From assembly GCF_048266365.1 (NCBI RefSeq), contig NZ_JBLWZP010000001.1:124001-188000 (forward strand): a stretch of DNA of 64,000 nucleotides, written 5' to 3'. Each line of letters starts with the position of its first letter. The stretch's first letter is position 1. The position numbers and the translations under genes are program-made. The notes under the pieces are model-generated. The model saw only the letters and a program-made list of their open reading frames with translations. It made no database searches and had not been told where the DNA came from. The stretch comes from Galbibacter sp048266365 (GTDB lineage: Bacteria > Bacteroidota > Bacteroidia > Flavobacteriales > Flavobacteriaceae). Positions 17,330 to 27,028 of this stretch are shown piece after piece.

Positions 17330-17530
17330 TGGTGATTATTTGCAAGATATTATGTTGTTCTGTTAAAGATAATTTTAAAACTGGCCTTTACTATACTTCT
17401 TTCGTATATAAAGAAGTGGTTTAAACTTTTTCTCATTAAATATACTTCCCCCCAATGGTTGGACAAAAAAAAATTAAAAATAAGTGAGATAATGTGTTTC
17501 TGTTTTATAAGCTTTTAGGTTGAGCCTAGG

Positions 17531-19750
17531 TTATATGCTATGTTCTGATTCCAAGTATTTCTTGATCCCCGAATGTAGATTAACTGCTAGAGAATGTTGC
17601 CACTCAAGCTGCTGGGTTATTATACGAACCTCCTTGAGCTGTTCTTGTATTTCAGAAGTTTCAACATCCAGGGCAGCTACGAGTTGAAGCCGCTCAAATG
17701 TCTCCTGTAAATAGATTTTGGCCTCCTCTAGATTTACTTTGGAGTAAACTGTGTTTTGTTGGTTTTTCAATAAGTTAAGACAGTGTGAGAGTTCGTTTTG
17801 AATGGCAAAACTATAGGTGTCAAAATATTTTGAAGCATCTGTAGTCTTGTGAATCTGTGTATAGGTTCCCAAGGAAGCTGTGGCTGATAAAAGTGAATTA
17901 AGCGTCACTACAATTGTGTAGATCTGATCCAAGTTTTGACGTTGCTTTTTAGGTTCCTGTGTCATGCGTTGAAAACCAGCATGTAGGTTGCCCATGGCAA
18001 GAAATGTCTCTTTTCTGCTGACCTTGTAGGAGGTTTTTAATTCAACCTTATTATGGTAGAATATGCGAACTTCCTCCAAATAGTTTTTATTTGCTTCAAT
18101 GGCCTCCTCGATCAATGTTTTGAAGCTCTCCTTTTCCCAGGCAGGCCAAAGTAAAATATTGGCAATACTGGCCAGTGCAGCCCCAATAATCGTATCGGTA
18201 ATTCTATACTCAATAATTTCAAGGGCATTGGGTGCTATCATCGCATAGATAAACACTATAGTCAAGGTTACAAAGGCTGCGGAGGCTTTGTAGTTTTGCT
18301 GAACCAAAGTGATGGAAAGTGTTAGTGCGATAAAGGTGATTACCATATAGACGATCATATTACCGGTCAGCAGCACAATGCCCATGGCCACCACCCCACC
18401 AATGAGTGTCCCTACGATTCGTTGTTTTGTTCTATCCTTTGTCAACACATAGCCAGGACGCATAATCACAATGATGGTAAGCATGATCCAATACGCATTC
18501 TGAATCTCAAAGTATACACCGATCAGGTAACCCGCCAGGACGGTAAAGACCAACCGCAGGGAGTGTTTAAATATGGGGGATTTTAAACTTAGGTTTTCTA
18601 ATAATAATTTAGGACTGTAATCCTGAGCAGTGATAAATTTCTCATGATCCCTTTGATTAATTTCAAGGGTGTTTTTAGTATTGGTGCTTCTGAGGATAGC
18701 CCCTACTAATTTTATTTTTTTGTATTGGTTTTGGACGTAATCTAAAACGTATTTTAATTGTAGAGCTTCGTTGTGGGCTTGTTCATTATCACTTGCGTTC
18801 TCGAAGGATTTTACTGCATTTTTCGCCTGGCTAATCAATTGTTCTGCTTGTTGCAAGGAGGACCTTTGTGCTGTTTTGTCAGGAGCGTTACCGGCCATCA
18901 AAAGCAAGTTATCCGCAATAGCATTCATCGCTAATGCAATTTGAGCAGTAACGGCTTTAAATCTCTCGCTGCCGGAATCATAATTTTTATATCGATATGG
19001 ATTGGCTACTGCAAATTCATGAATATCGATAAGCTCAATAAAAAGTAACAACTGTCTCCTTTTGGAGTACATGCCCCCGGAGCGTTGTCGCTGATGTAAC
19101 AGGATTTCCCTCAGACTTTCATGTTTTTCATTGATCTCATTCTGTAAATTCAGATGTGTGCTAAGGGCTTCTCGACGATTTTTAGGATTGATTGCAGCTA
19201 CTCTAGATTTTAAGTATTCTGCCGTGAGCTCCATACATTCATTGATTAAAACCTCGCTGTACTGCCGGGTTCTAAAGCTTCCGAATACAACGGCGAGTGT
19301 GATATACCACAAGCCTCCGAGAAGGATATAAAAGGCATTCAACCAAATCTCATCACCAGAAAGTGGTCGTGCAAAACTTATAACAATGGTCATAAGTCCT
19401 GAAAAAGCAATCAAGGATGCGCGGAATCCATAAATGGCGATATAGGCATTTAAAAAGACAAGCACTCCCAGGGTCACAAAAATCAAATAATCATTAATGG
19501 AAGTGTAGTGAATGATGTAAAAGTTAATCACCGCCAGAAGCGTAGAGGTCAGCATTCCGTACAAATGGTGCTTGTTGTTTCCCGGGATGTCACTTGCAGA
19601 GATAATAAGGACTCCACTAGCTACACCGATACCCATAGCCATATTGAAAAAATAGTAACAAATAGCTACAGCACTAAAGGCAGCGCTACTAATCAGTAAA
19701 CCTTTTGTAAAGTTGTACGTTTTGGAAGTTTGAATGATTTTCAGAAACAT
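17531..19750 (-). CDS. FUSC-family inner-membrane protein (YccS/YhfK-like)
   Basis: A 739-residue membrane protein with two membrane blocks: about residues 15-165 (helices such as GLLISSAAFSAVAICYYFF) and about 395-535 (LRLVFTVLAGYLIGVYFEIQ, WIMLTIIVIMRPGYVLTKDR, and helices to about 530). The second block carries the FUSC signature ...MRPGYVLTKDRTKQRIVGTL. Long soluble coiled-coil-prone segments lie between and after. This is the YccS/YhfK arrangement, related to aromatic-acid efflux AaeB and plant ALMT channels. Transport of aromatic or small organic acids is a family-level guess. No membrane-fusion partner is adjacent. Divergent from the amidohydrolase gene. Confidence 0.82.
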   Translation of the reverse strand: MFLKIIQTSKTYNFTKGLLISSAAFSAVAICYYFFNMAMGIGVASGVLIISASDIPGNNKHHLYGMLTSTLLAVINFYIIHYTSINDYLIFVTLGVLVFLNAYIAIYGFRASLIAFSGLMTIVISFARPLSGDEIWLNAFYILLGGLWYITLAVVFGSFRTRQYSEVLINECMELTAEYLKSRVAAINPKNRREALSTHLNLQNEINEKHESLREILLHQRQRSGGMYSKRRQLLLFIELIDIHEFAVANPYRYKNYDSGSERFKAVTAQIALAMNAIADNLLLMAGNAPDKTAQRSSLQQAEQLISQAKNAVKSFENASDNEQAHNEALQLKYVLDYVQNQYKKIKLVGAILRSTNTKNTLEINQRDHEKFITAQDYSPKLLLENLSLKSPIFKHSLRLVFTVLAGYLIGVYFEIQNAYWIMLTIIVIMRPGYVLTKDRTKQRIVGTLIGGVVAMGIVLLTGNMIVYMVITFIALTLSITLVQQNYKASAAFVTLTIVFIYAMIAPNALEIIEYRITDTIIGAALASIANILLWPAWEKESFKTLIEEAIEANKNYLEEVRIFYHNKVELKTSYKVSRKETFLAMGNLHAGFQRMTQEPKKQRQNLDQIYTIVVTLNSLLSATASLGTYTQIHKTTDASKYFDTYSFAIQNELSHCLNLLKNQQNTVYSKVNLEEAKIYLQETFERLQLVAALDVETSEIQEQLKEVRIITQQLEWQHSLAVNLHSGIKKYLESEHSI

Positions 19751-19873
19751 AAAAACCTGATTGAATAGTGCAAAGTTAACTTTAATAGTTGAATGCTTTT
19801 AAAAATAGTACGAAGTATAATCTTAGTTTTTTGTATTTAAGTATCTTAGTAGTGAATTACTAAAGCAACTTTA

Positions 19874-21514
19874 ATGGAAATAAAACATATTCCTAAATTT
19901 AGTGCCGCTTTCCTAATAGTATGTATGTTGTTAGGGAGTTGTCAAAACAAAGTAAAAGTTGATTTGATCCTCTTAAGTGGTAAAGTGTACACAGTAGACC
20001 AAAACATGAGCCAGGCAGAAGCAGTGGCAATAAAGGACGGTAAATTCGTAGCCGTTGGATCCAACGAAGAAATAAACAAGACCTATCAATCCAACGAAAC
20101 CCTCAACCTGGAAGGTCGTCCGGTTTATCCTGGTTTTATAGATGGGCATTGTCACTTTTTTGGCCTTGGGCTGCAAGAACAAGAAGCGGATTTAGTGGGT
20201 ACCAAAAGCTTTGAAGAACTGCTGGTGAGGCTTCAGAAATTTGCCGCGAACAATTCGAGTAAGTTTATCATCGGTCAGGGCTGGGATCAAAACGATTGGG
20301 AGGATTCTTCCTATCCCACAAAGGATGCTTTAGATTCACTTTTTCCAAAGACACCTGTAGTGCTTACTCGTATCGATGGACATGCAATACTCGTTAATCA
20401 AAAAGCTTTAGATCTAGCCGGGATTACCGGAGAGACCAAAGTTGAAGGAGGAGAAATTGTTCTTAAAGATGGGCAACCCACAGGAGTGCTGATCGACAAT
20501 CCGATGGCAATGATACAAGAAGTTATTCCGCAACCCGATAGAGCCACTGCAGTCAAAGCTCTTTTAGATGCTCAAGAGCAGTGTTTTCAATATGGTTTAA
20601 CCACGGTAAATGATGCAGGATTGCCGAAAGAAGTGATCTTGCTCGTCGATAGCCTTCAAAAAGCAGGAGTATTAGACATGCGTATGTACGCCATGATCAA
20701 TAATACTTCCGGTGATTTGGATTATTTCTTAAATAGAGGAGTGATCAAAACTGATCGACTACATGTGCAATCGGTAAAAGCTTATGCTGACGGTGCACTT
20801 GGATCTAGAGGGGCAGCTTTAAAGGAACCCTATAGCGATCAGCACAATCATTTTGGGGCGATGGTTACTCCGGTGGAGGAGATTTATAAACTTTCAGAAC
20901 GCTTGGCAGCGACGGACTACCAACTCAACACCCATGCCATTGGGGATTCCGCCAATGTTGTAGTTTTACGAGCTTATGAAAAAGCACTTGAGGGACACCA
21001 AGACAGACGTTGGAAGGTCGAACATGCTCAGATAGTAGACCAGGAAGATTTTCATTTTTTCTCCGATAATATCATTCCATCTGTACAGCCCACTCATGCC
21101 ACCAGTGATATGTACTGGGCAGAGGACAGGTTAGGGCCAGAGCGAATCAAAGGAGCTTATGCCTATAAGAGTTTGTTGGAGCAAGCCGGGTTAATAGTTT
21201 TAGGTACTGATTTTCCAGTAGAATACGTCAGTCCGTTTTTGACATTTTATGCGGCCACGGCTCGTAAGGATGTGGAAGGTTATCCAGATTCCGGATTTCA
21301 AGCAGATGAGGCTTTAAGTAGAGAAGAGACCCTAAAAGGAATGACTATCTGGGCAGCCTATTCTAATTTTGAAGAAGATGAAAAAGGTAGCATTGAGGTA
21401 GGTAAGATGGCGGATTTTGTGATCCTGGATAAGGATATTATGACCATACCCCTAGAGGAGATTCCGGAAATGAAAGCCTACAAAACCTTTATAGCAGGTA
21501 AACAAGTCTATTGA
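19874..21514 (+). CDS. Amidohydrolase, YtcJ-like, lipoprotein
   Basis: A 546-residue metal-dependent hydrolase of the amidohydrolase superfamily (Amidohydro_3, YtcJ/NfdA-like). Lipobox LLGSC (Cys23) indicates membrane anchoring. The small beta domain (residues 30-80, LILLSGKVYTVDQNMSQAEA and LEGRPVYPGFIDGHCHF) contains the HxH metal motif GHCHF (about 90-94). Further ligands are in NTHAIGD, KVEHAQIVD and LGTDFPVE (catalytic aspartate). The C-terminus returns to the beta domain (IEVGKMADFVILDKDI). Relatives hydrolyse N-formyl/N-acyl amides or exo-enzyme esters; the substrate is not predictable. It precedes a DoxX gene by 60 bases, perhaps one unit. Confidence 0.85.
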   Translation: MEIKHIPKFSAAFLIVCMLLGSCQNKVKVDLILLSGKVYTVDQNMSQAEAVAIKDGKFVAVGSNEEINKTYQSNETLNLEGRPVYPGFIDGHCHFFGLGLQEQEADLVGTKSFEELLVRLQKFAANNSSKFIIGQGWDQNDWEDSSYPTKDALDSLFPKTPVVLTRIDGHAILVNQKALDLAGITGETKVEGGEIVLKDGQPTGVLIDNPMAMIQEVIPQPDRATAVKALLDAQEQCFQYGLTTVNDAGLPKEVILLVDSLQKAGVLDMRMYAMINNTSGDLDYFLNRGVIKTDRLHVQSVKAYADGALGSRGAALKEPYSDQHNHFGAMVTPVEEIYKLSERLAATDYQLNTHAIGDSANVVVLRAYEKALEGHQDRRWKVEHAQIVDQEDFHFFSDNIIPSVQPTHATSDMYWAEDRLGPERIKGAYAYKSLLEQAGLIVLGTDFPVEYVSPFLTFYAATARKDVEGYPDSGFQADEALSREETLKGMTIWAAYSNFEEDEKGSIEVGKMADFVILDKDIMTIPLEEIPEMKAYKTFIAGKQVY

Positions 21515-21576
21515 CCAAGATAATTGCAGGGGCTTTGAATTCGAATACCATCATCTAAAAAAATAAAACTAACACC

Positions 21577-21999
21577 ATGCAGAACATCATTAAATTAGCC
21601 CTTCGGCTGTCAATTGCCGTGGGTTTTTTATCCGCAGTAGCTGATAGATTAGGAATGTGGAGTGAACAATTTTCAAGCTGGGGAACCTGGGAAGCATTTC
21701 TAGATTACACAGCTTTGATAAGTCCATGGATTCCTGAGTCAATGATACCCGCGGTTGGCTTTACAGCGACCGTATTGGAAGTCGTATTTGCAGTTTTTCT
21801 ACTCATCGGTTTTAAAATTTCACTGTTTGCAAAACTAAGTGGTTGCTTATTGCTCGTTTTTGCGCTTTCGATGAGTTTCTCCACCGGAATTAAATTTGCC
21901 TTTGATTATTCTGTATTTACCGCTGCTGCTGCTGCATTTGCGCTCAGTACCATGAAGACAAAATATTTAGAAGTGGACTCCTTGATTACCAAATCATAG
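21577..21999 (+). CDS. DoxX-family membrane protein
   Basis: A 140-residue inner-membrane protein with four helices (about 5-20, 55-75 AVGFTATVLEVVFAVFLLIG, 80-98, 105-122). The sequence LRLSIAVGFLSAVADRLGMW is the DoxX-type N-terminus. DoxX/DoxD-like proteins are linked to quinone or thiosulfate redox metabolism and to membrane oxidoreductase complexes, but most bacterial members are uncharacterised. It follows the YtcJ-like gene closely and is followed by a strong terminator. Confidence 0.75.
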   Translation: MQNIIKLALRLSIAVGFLSAVADRLGMWSEQFSSWGTWEAFLDYTALISPWIPESMIPAVGFTATVLEVVFAVFLLIGFKISLFAKLSGCLLLVFALSMSFSTGIKFAFDYSVFTAAAAAFALSTMKTKYLEVDSLITKS

Positions 22000-22065
22000 G
22001 GTATTACCTAGTGAAAGGTGTAAAGCGAAAGTGTTTTAAGTCCTCCATCAAAGAAATGAGAACAA

Positions 22066-22105
22066 AAAAAGAGCAAAGCACCTTCTAAGTTGCTTTGCTC
22101 TTTTT
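22066..22105. terminator. Bidirectional terminator
   Basis: A perfect 15-bp inverted repeat (22066-22080 with 22091-22105, loop of 10 bases), A-run on one side and T-run on the other, between the rightward DoxX gene and the leftward DUF2911 gene. Confidence 0.88.
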
Positions 22106-22137
22106 AATTCGTAATTGACCGATACGGTCCATTATTT

Positions 22138-22686
22138 TTAATATTCGTAGGACAACGGAATTGCTACTCGAGTAGTATCCCACCCCATAACCAATTGGGC
22201 ACCTGAATCTCCATTAGGAGCAAAGGTGATAGAGAAGGCTTCAAGGCTTTCTTCTCCAGTTGATGGTTTAACTGTAATTCGTAGAGCATCATTGGAAGGG
22301 TTATAGGAATAAGCACCCCATACATCCAGATCTTTACTTAAGATAATAGTCCACTCATCCTTACCCGGAATGCTGAACAAACTATAAGTTCCTGCTTCAA
22401 TAGTCTTGTCACCAAAAACAGTGTTTTGATAAAATTTAATTTCTGTAGCTTCATTAGCACCGGTTCTCCAAACTTCACCATAAGGCGCTAAATCGATACC
22501 TACGGTTCTGTCTTTTAATTGTGGTCGGCTGTAAATTACCTTAACTAGTGGTGCTGCATTTTTTTCTGGTCGGAAATACGCAATGTCAGCTGGGCTTTTG
22601 TCAATTCCACTAAACTTTTGAGCTTGAAGATCTGCTCCAAAAATCATAGCGAGGACAAAAAGGCTTGCAATAATGGTTTTTTTCAT
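22138..22686 (-). CDS. DUF2911 domain secreted protein
   Basis: A 182-residue exported protein with signal peptide MKKTIIASLFVLAMIFGADL (cleavage after LQA). The mature domain matches DUF2911 by its characteristic blocks: DKSPADIAYFR near 30-40, VIYSRPQLKDRTVG, APYGEVWRTGANEATEIKF, GTYSLFSIPGKDEWTIIL and WGAYSYNPSNDALRI. The family is widespread in Bacteroidota and of unknown function, predicted beta-rich and envelope located. It is monocistronic and convergent with DoxX. Confidence 0.85.
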   Translation of the reverse strand: MKKTIIASLFVLAMIFGADLQAQKFSGIDKSPADIAYFRPEKNAAPLVKVIYSRPQLKDRTVGIDLAPYGEVWRTGANEATEIKFYQNTVFGDKTIEAGTYSLFSIPGKDEWTIILSKDLDVWGAYSYNPSNDALRITVKPSTGEESLEAFSITFAPNGDSGAQLVMGWDTTRVAIPLSYEY

Positions 22687-22956
22687 ACTGGGTCGTTGTT
22701 TGTTATTAATTGAACATTAGGATTTAAAATACTTTCAAACTTAATTATATTGTGGCAAAAACAGCAGAGAACTTACATTTTATTAATAGGAATATTAATT
22801 TTTTTTAGGATTTATTTCATTTATAACTTAATGGGCGTTTTTTTGTTTCAAATTGAAAGCTATATTGGTATTTTAGTTTTTATATTGAAACAATTGCATC
22901 AATTTTGCCTTATCAATTATTATAAGAGAATCATCAAAATATAAAAATATAAAGCT

Positions 22957-24627
22957 ATGTGTGGAATTGTATGCGCATTTGATTTAAAAGAAAGTGCAGA
23001 GGACTTAAGGCCTCAGTTGTTAGAGATGTCTAAAAAAGTCCGTCACAGAGGACCAGATTGGAGTGGTATTTACAGCGATGAAAAAGCAATACTGGCACAC
23101 GAGCGTTTAGCGATTGTCGATCCCGCTTCTGGAAAACAACCTTTGTTAAGTGCAGATGGTAAGCTTGTTTTGGCAGCAAATGGTGAGATATACAACCACC
23201 GTGAGCTTCGCAAAAGATTTGAAGGATCTTACGATTTTAAAACGGAGTCAGACTGTGAGGTTATCTTGGCACTATATAGAGAAAAAGGTGTTGACTTTAT
23301 CGATGAGATGAACGGAATATTTGGTTTCGCGATCTATGATGTTGACAAGGATGAGTACTTTGTGGCAAGAGACCATATGGGGATTATTCCATTATATATA
23401 GGATGGGATCAAAACGGAACTTTCTATGTAGCTTCTGAACTAAAAGCCTTGGAAGGCGTATGTACTAAAATTGAATTATTTCCTCCAGGTCATTACCTTC
23501 ATAGCTCAGAGGGTCAATTCAAAAAATGGTATAGCAGAGAATGGACTGAATTCGATGCGGTTAAGGACAACCAAACTAGCATAGATGAAATAAAAGAAGC
23601 TCTGGAGGCTGCAGTACATAGACAATTAATGTCTGACGTGCCTTACGGAGTGTTGCTTTCAGGTGGATTGGATTCCTCAGTAACCTCTGCCATTGCAAAA
23701 AGATATGCTGAAAAAAGAATTGAATCTGATGATTCTGCAGAAGCTTGGTGGCCAAGACTGCATTCTTTCTCAGTAGGACTAGAAGGGTCTCCGGATTTAG
23801 CAGCAGCTCAGAAAGTTGCGGATCATATTGGAACTGTTCACCACGAGATCAAATTCACTATCCAAGAAGGATTGGATGCTATTAAAGATGTGATCTATAA
23901 CCTAGAAACATACGATATTACTACCATCAGAGCTTCAACGCCTATGTATTTGATGGCACGTGTTATCAAATCCATGGGGATTAAGATGGTGCTGTCGGGA
24001 GAAGGAGCTGATGAGTTGTTTGGAGGGTATTTATATTTCCACAAAGCACCTAACGCTAGAGAGTTTCATGAAGAAACTGTTCGCAAATTGAGTAAGCTTC
24101 ATATGTATGACTGTTTGCGTGCCAACAAATCTTTGGCAGCTTGGGGTATCGAAGGCAGGGTTCCGTTTTTGGATAAAGAATTCATGGACGTAGCTATGCG
24201 AATCAACCCAGAGGATAAAATGATCAACGGGGAGCGTATGGAGAAATGGGTGGTACGTAAAGCCTTTGAATCCTATTTACCTGAGAGTGTTGCCTGGAGA
24301 CAGAAAGAACAGTTTTCTGATGGTGTAGGATACAGCTGGATCGATACCCTAAAAGAAATGGTGAACCAGGAGGTGAGTGATGAACAATTGGCAAACGCTA
24401 AATTCCGTTTCCCGATTCAAACACCAACTTCAAAAGAAGAATTTTATTACCGTTCTATCTTTCACGAACACTTCCCGTCGGATGCCGCAGCTTTATGCGT
24501 GCCACAAGAAGCATCAGTAGCTTGTAGTACTCAGATTGCTTTGGAGTGGGATGAGGCGTTTAAGAATATGAACGATCCGTCTGGTAGAGCAGTTGCAAAA
24601 GTGCATACCCAGGCTTACGAAAACTAA
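22957..24627 (+). CDS. asnB: Asparagine synthase (glutamine-hydrolysing) B
   Basis: Converts aspartate, glutamine and ATP to asparagine. The 556-residue protein is full length. The N-terminal glutamine amidotransferase class II domain begins with the nucleophile Cys2 (MCGIVCAFDL) and contains RHRGPDWSG, HERLAIVDP and AANGEIYNHRELR. The C-terminal synthetase domain carries the PP-loop VLLSGGLDSSVTSAIAKRY (about 226-244) and LSGEGADELFGGYLYF. The initiating ATG is fixed by the required Cys2. About 270 AT-rich bases separate it from the divergent DUF2911 gene; a terminator follows. Confidence 0.96.
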   Translation: MCGIVCAFDLKESAEDLRPQLLEMSKKVRHRGPDWSGIYSDEKAILAHERLAIVDPASGKQPLLSADGKLVLAANGEIYNHRELRKRFEGSYDFKTESDCEVILALYREKGVDFIDEMNGIFGFAIYDVDKDEYFVARDHMGIIPLYIGWDQNGTFYVASELKALEGVCTKIELFPPGHYLHSSEGQFKKWYSREWTEFDAVKDNQTSIDEIKEALEAAVHRQLMSDVPYGVLLSGGLDSSVTSAIAKRYAEKRIESDDSAEAWWPRLHSFSVGLEGSPDLAAAQKVADHIGTVHHEIKFTIQEGLDAIKDVIYNLETYDITTIRASTPMYLMARVIKSMGIKMVLSGEGADELFGGYLYFHKAPNAREFHEETVRKLSKLHMYDCLRANKSLAAWGIEGRVPFLDKEFMDVAMRINPEDKMINGERMEKWVVRKAFESYLPESVAWRQKEQFSDGVGYSWIDTLKEMVNQEVSDEQLANAKFRFPIQTPTSKEEFYYRSIFHEHFPSDAAALCVPQEASVACSTQIALEWDEAFKNMNDPSGRAVAKVHTQAYEN

Positions 24628-24670
24628 AAAATTGCTTTTTATATACAAAAACTTTGGTTTAAAAACTCGG

Positions 24671-24695
24671 AAACCTCGCATTAGCGGGGTTTTTG
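24671..24695 (+). terminator. Terminator after asnB
   Basis: AACCTCGC (24672-24679) pairs with GCGGGGTT (24684-24691, one G-U pair) around a four-base ATTA loop, followed by TTTTG. About 130 further bases up to the gyrB promoter show nothing else. Confidence 0.75.
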
Positions 24696-24846
24696 TATTT
24701 TAGGCTATTGGTGAATCAATTGATCCGTACTGATATGTGGTTTAAGGGTGTTTTAAAGCGATTTAAGCGACTTTCTAGAAATTAACATTTGTTGATAAGT
24801 TTCGATCCTGATACGGCAAATGCTTTTATTTGAGCCTTAATTTTCG

Positions 24847-24854
24847 TATATTTG
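24847..24854 (+). promoter_or_regulatory. Probable -7 promoter element of gyrB
   Basis: TATATTTG matches TAnnTTTG; a TTG lies 14 bases upstream (24830-24832), closer than the usual spacing. It implies a leader of about 135 bases before the gyrB start, in which no further element was recognised. Confidence 0.5.
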
Positions 24855-24992
24855 TAGGTATTCCAAACAATACGATCCAAGCGTTTTTTTGATGTTTGGA
24901 GTTACTTAAATTAGCATAGAAGGAAAGGTTTGAATAAGGTTTTTGACAACTAAACTTTAAGCTTCTTATTGAATAATTTGAAAGGAAAATTT

Positions 24993-26933
24993 ATGAGTGA
25001 AGAATTGAATAAACAAAATTATTCGGCCGATAGTATTCAGGCCTTAGAAGGAATGGAGCACGTTCGTATGCGTCCATCGATGTACATTGGAGATGTTGGT
25101 ACAAGAGGATTGCATCACTTGGTTTATGAGGTGGTTGATAACTCCATCGATGAGGCCATGGCCGGACATTGTGATACCATTAACGTCACTATTAACGAAG
25201 ATAATTCTGTTACTGTTGTCGATAATGGTCGAGGTATTCCTGTAGACCTTCATAAAAAAGAAGGGATTTCAGCTCTAGAGGTTGTAATGACCAAAATTGG
25301 AGCTGGAGGTAAATTTGACAAAGATTCATATAAAGTCTCCGGAGGATTACACGGAGTAGGGGTTTCCTGTGTGAATGCACTTTCTGAATCCCTTACGGCA
25401 ACTGTATATCGCGAAGGAAAAATATGGGAGCAAACCTACTCAAAAGGTAAGGCGCTCCACCCTGTAAAATCAATAGGTGAAACAGATGATAGAGGTACCA
25501 TGGTAACCTTTAGACCTGACAGTACGATTTTTACACAAATCACGGAGTATAACTACGATACTTTGGCAAGTCGTTTGCGTGAACTCTCCTTTCTAAATAA
25601 AGGGATAACGCTTACCCTTACCGATAAACGCCAAAAGGATGAGAATGGAGAAGATGTATCTGAACGTTTCTACTCTGATGAAGGATTAAAAGAATTTGTT
25701 CGTTACTTAGATGGAACTAGAGATTCTTTGATTCGTGAGGTGATCTACATGGAAGGAGAGAAAAACGATATCCCTGTAGAGGTAGCTATGGTTTACAACA
25801 CTTCTTTTAACGAAAACCTGCATTCGTATGTCAACAACATTAATACACATGAAGGAGGTACTCACCTTTCTGGATTTAGAAGAGGTTTGACCACTACGCT
25901 TAAGAAGTATGCAGATGCATCAGGGATGTTAGACAAACTTAAGTTTGAGATTGCCGGAGATGACTTTAGAGAAGGTTTGACCGCTATTGTTTCCGTAAAG
26001 GTTGCTGAGCCTCAGTTTGAAGGTCAGACAAAAACCAAATTAGGAAACAGAGAGGTTACCGCAGCGGTTTCTCAGGCGGTGTCCGAGATGTTGGAGAACT
26101 ATCTTGAGGAACATCCGGATGATGCCAGAACCATAGTGCAAAAGGTAATTCTTGCTGCTCAGGCCAGACATGCTGCTCGTAAGGCTCGTGAGATGGTACA
26201 AAGAAAAACTGTAATGAGTGGTGGAGGACTACCCGGTAAACTATCTGACTGTTCAGAGCAAGACCCGGCCATATGTGAAATATTCCTAGTGGAGGGAGAT
26301 TCGGCAGGTGGAACCGCCAAACAAGGTAGGGACCGTAACTTTCAAGCAATTTTACCACTAAGAGGTAAGATATTGAATGTTGAGAAAGCCATGCAACATA
26401 AAGTTTTTGAAAACGAAGAGATCCGAAACATCTTTACAGCCTTTGGAGTAACCATTGGAACAGAAGAGGATAGTAAGGCGCTTAATCTAGATAAATTACG
26501 TTATCATAAAGTCGTAATTATGTGTGATGCGGACGTCGACGGGTCGCATATTGCAACCTTAATTCTAACGTTCTTCTTCCGTTATATGAAAGAACTTATT
26601 GAGAATGGTTACATCTATATCGCGACACCACCTTTATACCTTGTTAAAAAAGGAAACAAAAAAGAGTATGCGTGGAACGATAAAGAACGTGATGAGCTTA
26701 ACGAAGAATTCGGAGGTAGCGCAACGATTCAGCGATACAAAGGTCTTGGAGAGATGAACGCAGAACAACTTTGGGATACCACAATGAACCCGGAGCACAG
26801 AACCCTTCGTCGGGTGACTATCGATAGCGGTAGTGAAGCGGATCGTATCTTCTCAATGTTAATGGGAGATGAGGTTCCACCACGTAGAGAATTTATTGAA
26901 AAGAATGCTGTTTACGCTAAGATTGATGCATAA
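24993..26933 (+). CDS. gyrB: DNA gyrase subunit B
   Basis: The ATPase subunit of type II topoisomerase DNA gyrase. I start at 24993 (MSEELNKQNYSADSIQALEG), preceded by AAAGGAAAA; the frame extends eight codons upstream to a TTG but the family starts here. The 646-residue protein shows the GHKL ATPase motifs (EVVDNSIDEAMAG, VDNGRGIPVDLHKKEG, GLHGVGVSCVNALS), the transducer domain, and the TOPRIM domain with EGDSAGGTAKQGRDR and the metal-binding DADVDGSHI. The C-terminal motif QRYKGLGEMNAEQLW is typical of GyrB/ParE. Residue patterns and length fit flavobacterial GyrB rather than ParE. Confidence 0.95.
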   Translation: MSEELNKQNYSADSIQALEGMEHVRMRPSMYIGDVGTRGLHHLVYEVVDNSIDEAMAGHCDTINVTINEDNSVTVVDNGRGIPVDLHKKEGISALEVVMTKIGAGGKFDKDSYKVSGGLHGVGVSCVNALSESLTATVYREGKIWEQTYSKGKALHPVKSIGETDDRGTMVTFRPDSTIFTQITEYNYDTLASRLRELSFLNKGITLTLTDKRQKDENGEDVSERFYSDEGLKEFVRYLDGTRDSLIREVIYMEGEKNDIPVEVAMVYNTSFNENLHSYVNNINTHEGGTHLSGFRRGLTTTLKKYADASGMLDKLKFEIAGDDFREGLTAIVSVKVAEPQFEGQTKTKLGNREVTAAVSQAVSEMLENYLEEHPDDARTIVQKVILAAQARHAARKAREMVQRKTVMSGGGLPGKLSDCSEQDPAICEIFLVEGDSAGGTAKQGRDRNFQAILPLRGKILNVEKAMQHKVFENEEIRNIFTAFGVTIGTEEDSKALNLDKLRYHKVVIMCDADVDGSHIATLILTFFFRYMKELIENGYIYIATPPLYLVKKGNKKEYAWNDKERDELNEEFGGSATIQRYKGLGEMNAEQLWDTTMNPEHRTLRRVTIDSGSEADRIFSMLMGDEVPPRREFIEKNAVYAKIDA

Positions 26934-26959
26934 GTATTAGGCTGTACAAAACAGTTTAT

Positions 26960-27005
26960 AAATAACAAACCCGACACTCTATATAAGTTGTCGGGTTTGT
27001 TATTT
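26960..27005. terminator. Bidirectional terminator between gyrB and GH115
   Basis: A perfect 17-bp inverted repeat (26960-26976 with 26989-27005, loop 12 bases), one of the longest hairpins in the window. It ends rightward gyrB and the leftward xylan-debranching operon. Confidence 0.9.
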
Positions 27006-27028
27006 AATACAATTAAAGGTAAAATATC

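Noticed and set aside
22750..22944. A 64-codon AT-rich open frame upstream of asnB.
   Set aside because: The product is a hydrophobic phenylalanine/isoleucine-rich string expected from AT-rich noncoding DNA, with no family match and placed in the asnB upstream region.
26056..26358. A 100-codon frame on the minus strand within gyrB.
   Set aside because: It is antisense to highly conserved gyrB coding sequence and has atypical composition, so it is a shadow.
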